A stretch of DNA of 64,000 nucleotides from Neoscytalidium dimidiatum. Taxonomy: Eukaryota > Ascomycota > Dothideomycetes > Botryosphaeriales > Botryosphaeriaceae. Position 1 is the stretch's first letter. Each line of letters begins with the position of its first letter. Where the stretch lies: positions 3,720,001-3,784,000 of the forward strand of contig CM074695.1 of assembly GCA_037367355.1 (NCBI GenBank), in the 5' to 3' direction. Below the pieces are notes generated by a model. It was not told the origin of the DNA, did not search any database, and saw only the letters and a program-made list of their open reading frames with translations. A program made the position numbers and the translations under genes. Below are positions 60,831-64,000 of this stretch, piece by piece.

Positions 60831-61698
60831 TCAGCCTCTTCCCCCGCGTGCCCGACCGACGCCACGAGGAATGCCGCCTGCGCGACGAATACCTCCTCTT
60901 CCTCTGCCCCTAGCAATGCCGGAAGCGCCGCCTCGCGCGCCGCCTCGCATGCCACCTCTTGTCGTTCTCGACGGCGCCGGAGTTTGGAATTTATTCGTAG
61001 CTCTGGACGATGGGGGATTCTCCACGAAAGAAGTGTCGGTCGTTCTGTTCGGTCAACGTCAGCAAATAACGTCCAAAGCCAACCCAATAAAAAAAATAAA
61101 AACAATTCGTTCTCCCCCAGCCGCATATGATCAAAGACAATCTCCGGGACGCAGACTGCACTCACAAGAACGTAGCTTCCGTATCCGCTTCGTTCCCGCT
61201 TTCCATCCCGCCGCCACGAGCCCGCGACGACGAAGGGGCAATGCCGGCGCCGCCCATGCTCATCCTGGCGACGGCTTCGCGGGCCTGTTCCTGCAGGCGC
61301 TGGCGCTTGAAGCTCTCGGGCAGCGGGGCCTCGGGGAAGTCGACGCAGAAGGCGTTCATGTTCAGGCCGTACAGGAAGGCGGCGAAACTCTCGGAGAAGC
61401 GGGCGAGCGACTCGTGCATCAGCTGCAGGTGCATGAAGTTGGCCTCCAGGTCCGCCATGCTGTCGCTCAGCTCCGCGAAGGCCGGCTCCAGGCTCTCGAG
61501 CGGGGCCGCCGCGCCGCGCGTGCCGGTTGCGGACGAGGTTGAGTTTTGGTGTTGCGGGGTGCGCGTCGAAGTGCTGCCGCGGAAGGAGGTGCGCGAGGTT
61601 GGGCGTAGAGGCGTCGTGGGGCGCGAGGGCGGGTTGGTGCGCGAGGCGGAGCGGCGGTGCGACGAGTCCCCCGGCTGGGGCGTGTTGGAAGAGGACAT
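60831..61698 (-). CDS. DAM1: DASH complex subunit Dam1
   Basis: Subunit of the fungal DASH/Dam1 outer-kinetochore ring that couples kinetochores to microtubules. Exons 61166-61698 and 60831-61044 on the minus strand, 248 aa. The N-terminal 65 residues are Ser/Thr/Arg/Pro-rich. The Dam1 domain is at about residues 68-124 (LEPAFAELSDSMADLEANF, HESLARFSESFAAFLYGLNM). Exon 2 gives a basic Gly/Arg-rich tail (about residues 207-248) rich in RGG/RG units. The intron is fixed by frame (L178 codon split). The basic N-terminus holds many Ser/Thr that could be kinase sites; Aurora B control of Dam1 is known in yeast, while here it is inference. Confidence 0.88.
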
Positions 61699-62515
61699 TG
61701 TTTCCAGGACGTATGAAATGTATTTTTGGCTTTCGCGCTTGTGTTTGCGTATTCGGATGCCAGGGGCGGCGTTGTGGTGGTATGGCGGCAGTGCGGGATG
61801 CGTGTGGTTTTGTCGGCGCCGAGCCCCATCAAAACAGTAAGTACTACGTAGAGTAAACAGGGCGTTGCGCAGCAGGCGGAGCGTGCGGCCAGGGCACGCG
61901 TGCCGTGCCTGGCTGCCCTCTGCTTGCTGCAAGATGCAGACCTCTCGGGTTCCGGATCGTCGGCCGCGCTTAGTCCTGGCCCCTCGGCGTCGCACGTGTC
62001 GTTAATCAACACCTTGCAGCTGCGCTGACACAGGAGTCGACTGCCTGCAACAGGCTTTCGTGCGTCTTCACGGACGTGAGATGGGTATGCTTTGCTTGTG
62101 ACTGCACCGCGACGGCCGCGCTGCCTGCCAACGGCAGAGCGGCGAGGCGGGACGGCAGTGGCCACGACTTCCAGAGTTGCTCCGCAGCCGTGGATGCCGC
62201 TTCCCGTGGAGGCCAAGAAATTGACGGCCCTGCGGCGGATGACGTGAAAATGCGGCGGTCCGTGGGGACATGACTGGGCCCGCGTTTGATTACGATGGCC
62301 AAGTCCGTCCTCCGCCGCCGGGCTGCCCGTCACCTGGAGCGCTAGCCAGTCCTCGCACCCGCTCCTTCAAGGGAAACCTCAGCAGCAGGCAAGCCACGAG
62401 CCCCATCGCCACAGCCACTCCGCGACGACCCGTCTCACACACACACCCTGCCGAGGCTTGCGCGCGATCCTAGACTGCATCACAATCTCTCCCGCCCTTC
62501 TCCCTCCGACCTTTC
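61699..62515. promoter_or_regulatory. Divergent promoter region of DAM1 and the CRAL-TRIO gene
   Basis: 817 bp between the two start codons. It is GC-rich, with no TATA box or repeat recognised. Confidence 0.45.
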
Positions 62516-63765
62516 ATGTTTTCACGGCTGTCCTCTGCCAGAGCCACTAGCACCCACTTCCGCGCCTGCACTACCGCCGCTCCAGCCGCCGCTCACTGCT
62601 ACGCCTCTACCATATTCAACCCCTCGACCACCAGTCGCTGCTCAGTCCAATACTCGCTCTTCCACCACTGCGGTACTACATTCGCGCGCAGCATTTACTT
62701 CCAGACCAAAGCCGTCGCGTGCCCCGCCAGAGCGCGCATTTTCCGTCGACCCGTCGCCCAAAGCAGCCTCGGATACACCTTTTGCGTTATAGCCCTAGGT
62801 ATTGCGGCCGGCAGCCTCATCGTCGCGAACACCACTCCCGGGGACCAGAAAGCCCGTACATCCGTTGCGTCCTCCCTCACGCCGGACGAAGACGTCCGTG
62901 AGCCGCTACCAGACATGTCCGACGACAAGACCGTGCAGATCCCTCCCGGAAGGCCGGGCAATCTCACCGCCGAGGAAGAAGTCAAGCTGAAGGAGCTCTG
63001 GCTCGCGCTGGCCAAGATCTGCGGCATTCCGTTCGACGAGCTGACGGGCAGCAGCGAGTCGGGGAGCAGCGGCACCAATGGCACCGACACCACCGCCGAC
63101 ACCACGCCCGCGTCGTCCATCGCCGAGTCGGACACGAAAGGCGACAAGAAGAAGAGCAAGCGCTTGCACCTGTTCAAGCACAAGAACAAGGACAAGGATG
63201 GCGATAAGAGCAAGGAAAGCGCCGCGTCCTCGGCCACCGACCTGGACGTGGGGAGCCTGTCGCTGGAGGACGACAAGCATGGCATGAACAAGGCATTCCA
63301 GGCGGCGCTGGCGGAGACGACGCCGGAGCAGCTGCGCGCGTACCTGTGGAGCATGGTCAAGCACGACAACCCGGATGCGCTGCTGCTGCGCTTCCTGCGC
63401 GCGCGCAAGTGGGACGTGCAGGCCGCGCTGATCATGCTGATCTCGGCCCTGCGCTGGCGCGCCACCGAGATGCACGTCGACGACGACGTGATCAAGCAGG
63501 GTGAGGGCGGCGCATTCGAGCAGAGCAAGAGCTCCGATCCGGCCGTCAAGAAGGAGGGCGAGGACTTCATGACCCAGCTGCGCATCGGCAAGAGTTTCGT
63601 TCATGGTTTGGACAAGGAGGGCAGGCCCATGTGCTATGTGAGAGTCAGGCTGCACAAACCGGGCGAGCAGAGTGAGCCGAGTTTAGAGCGCTTCACTGTC
63701 TATCTGATTGAGACTGCGCGCATGATGTTGAGCCCGCCTGTAGACACTGCAGTAAGTAATTCTTT

Positions 63766-63801
<36 letters not shown>

Positions 63802-64000
63802 AGCAAAAGGCATCAGGTCTTTGAAATGATGGCACAAAGTATGCTAATTTGTCTCCCGTCCAGATGCTTGTTTTCGATATGTCCAATTTTACACTCGCAA
63901 ATATGGATTACACCCCCGTCAAGTTCATAATCAAGTGCTTTGAAGCAAACTACCCAGAGTCCCTCGGTGGTGTCATGGTCTATAAGGCACCATGGGTTTT
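62516..64000 (+). CDS. CRAL-TRIO/Sec14-like lipid-transfer protein (3' end beyond window)
   Basis: Exon 1 is 62516-63751 (412 codons), the intron 63752-63863 contains a (GA)n run, and exon 2 starts at 63864 and runs off the window. CRAL-TRIO N-terminal region (DNPDALLLRFLRARKWDV) followed by the start of the lipid-binding lobe (GLDKEGRPMCYVRV, VFDMSNFTLANMDYTPVKF), like fungal Csr1/Sfh2-type phosphatidylinositol transfer proteins. The first 110 residues are basic, Ser/Ala-rich and nearly free of acidic residues, with a hydrophobic stretch at 85-104, suggesting a mitochondrial or membrane-anchor extension. An internal ATG at 62915 (residue 134, MSDDKTVQIPPGRP) matches where many relatives begin. 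A Lys/Asp-rich linker lies at about residues 205-245. Confidence 0.8.
63768..63798. repeat. (GA)n run inside an intron
   Basis: About 14 GA units in the intron of the CRAL-TRIO gene, close to its 5' splice site. Confidence 0.95.

Noticed and set aside
1..64000. CRISPR arrays, bacterial operons, prophage or riboswitches
   Set aside because: Intron-containing fungal genes throughout; none of the tandem repeats has the repeat-spacer structure of a CRISPR array.

Overview
The window is nuclear DNA of a filamentous ascomycete, most likely a Dothideomycete. The evidence is short (about 50-170 nt) GT-AG introns with CTAAC/CTGAC-type branch sequences, fungal-only families (DASH subunit Dam1, a C2H2 plus Zn2Cys6 regulator, NoxB, a Ytp1-like protein), a nuclear tRNA-Ser with a 16-nt intron, and the linkage of a CMR1-type melanin regulator to a trihydroxynaphthalene reductase. 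All identifications come from reading the translated sequence; no database search was run.

Layout. Positions 1-20.9 kb contain no gene I can support: the tract is mostly GC-rich and full of simple repeats, with a less GC-rich segment at about 1.4-6 kb. At 21.4-31.2 kb lie the two melanin genes on the plus strand, CMR1 (C2H2 plus Zn2Cys6 regulator) and BRN1 (1,3,8-trihydroxynaphthalene reductase), 5.5 kb apart. In relatives such as Alternaria and Bipolaris/Cochliobolus the melanin polyketide synthase sits next to these genes; it is absent from this window. A tRNA-Ser(UGA) lies at 32.3 kb (minus). RBD2 (rhomboid, minus) and GAA1 (GPI transamidase subunit, plus) are divergent around 34.5 kb. Next come a VOC/glyoxalase-fold protein with a very long Ser-rich tail (38.1-40.5 kb, minus), the rRNA methyltransferase EMG1 with a polyQ N-terminus (42.6-43.7 kb, minus), an SDR gene that looks damaged (44.6-45.4 kb, plus) and NADPH oxidase NoxB (46.6-48.4 kb, plus).

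From 48.4 to 58.1 kb there is a gene-poor stretch with decayed coding remnants. The clearest is a broken RPL28 copy that keeps its introns but carries two stop codons and changed core residues. The right end has a Ytp1-like membrane protein (58.1-60.0 kb, plus), DASH subunit DAM1 (60.8-61.7 kb, minus) and a CRAL-TRIO/Sec14-like lipid-transfer protein cut by the window edge (62.5 kb onward, plus).

Functional themes. CMR1 and BRN1 form a DHN-melanin module, with the regulator predicted to activate the reductase. NoxB makes superoxide used in differentiation and, in plant pathogens, in infection structures that are often melanised, but its link to the melanin pair here is only proximity. The remaining intact genes are housekeeping (GPI anchoring, 18S rRNA modification, kinetochore, membrane lipid and protein biology).
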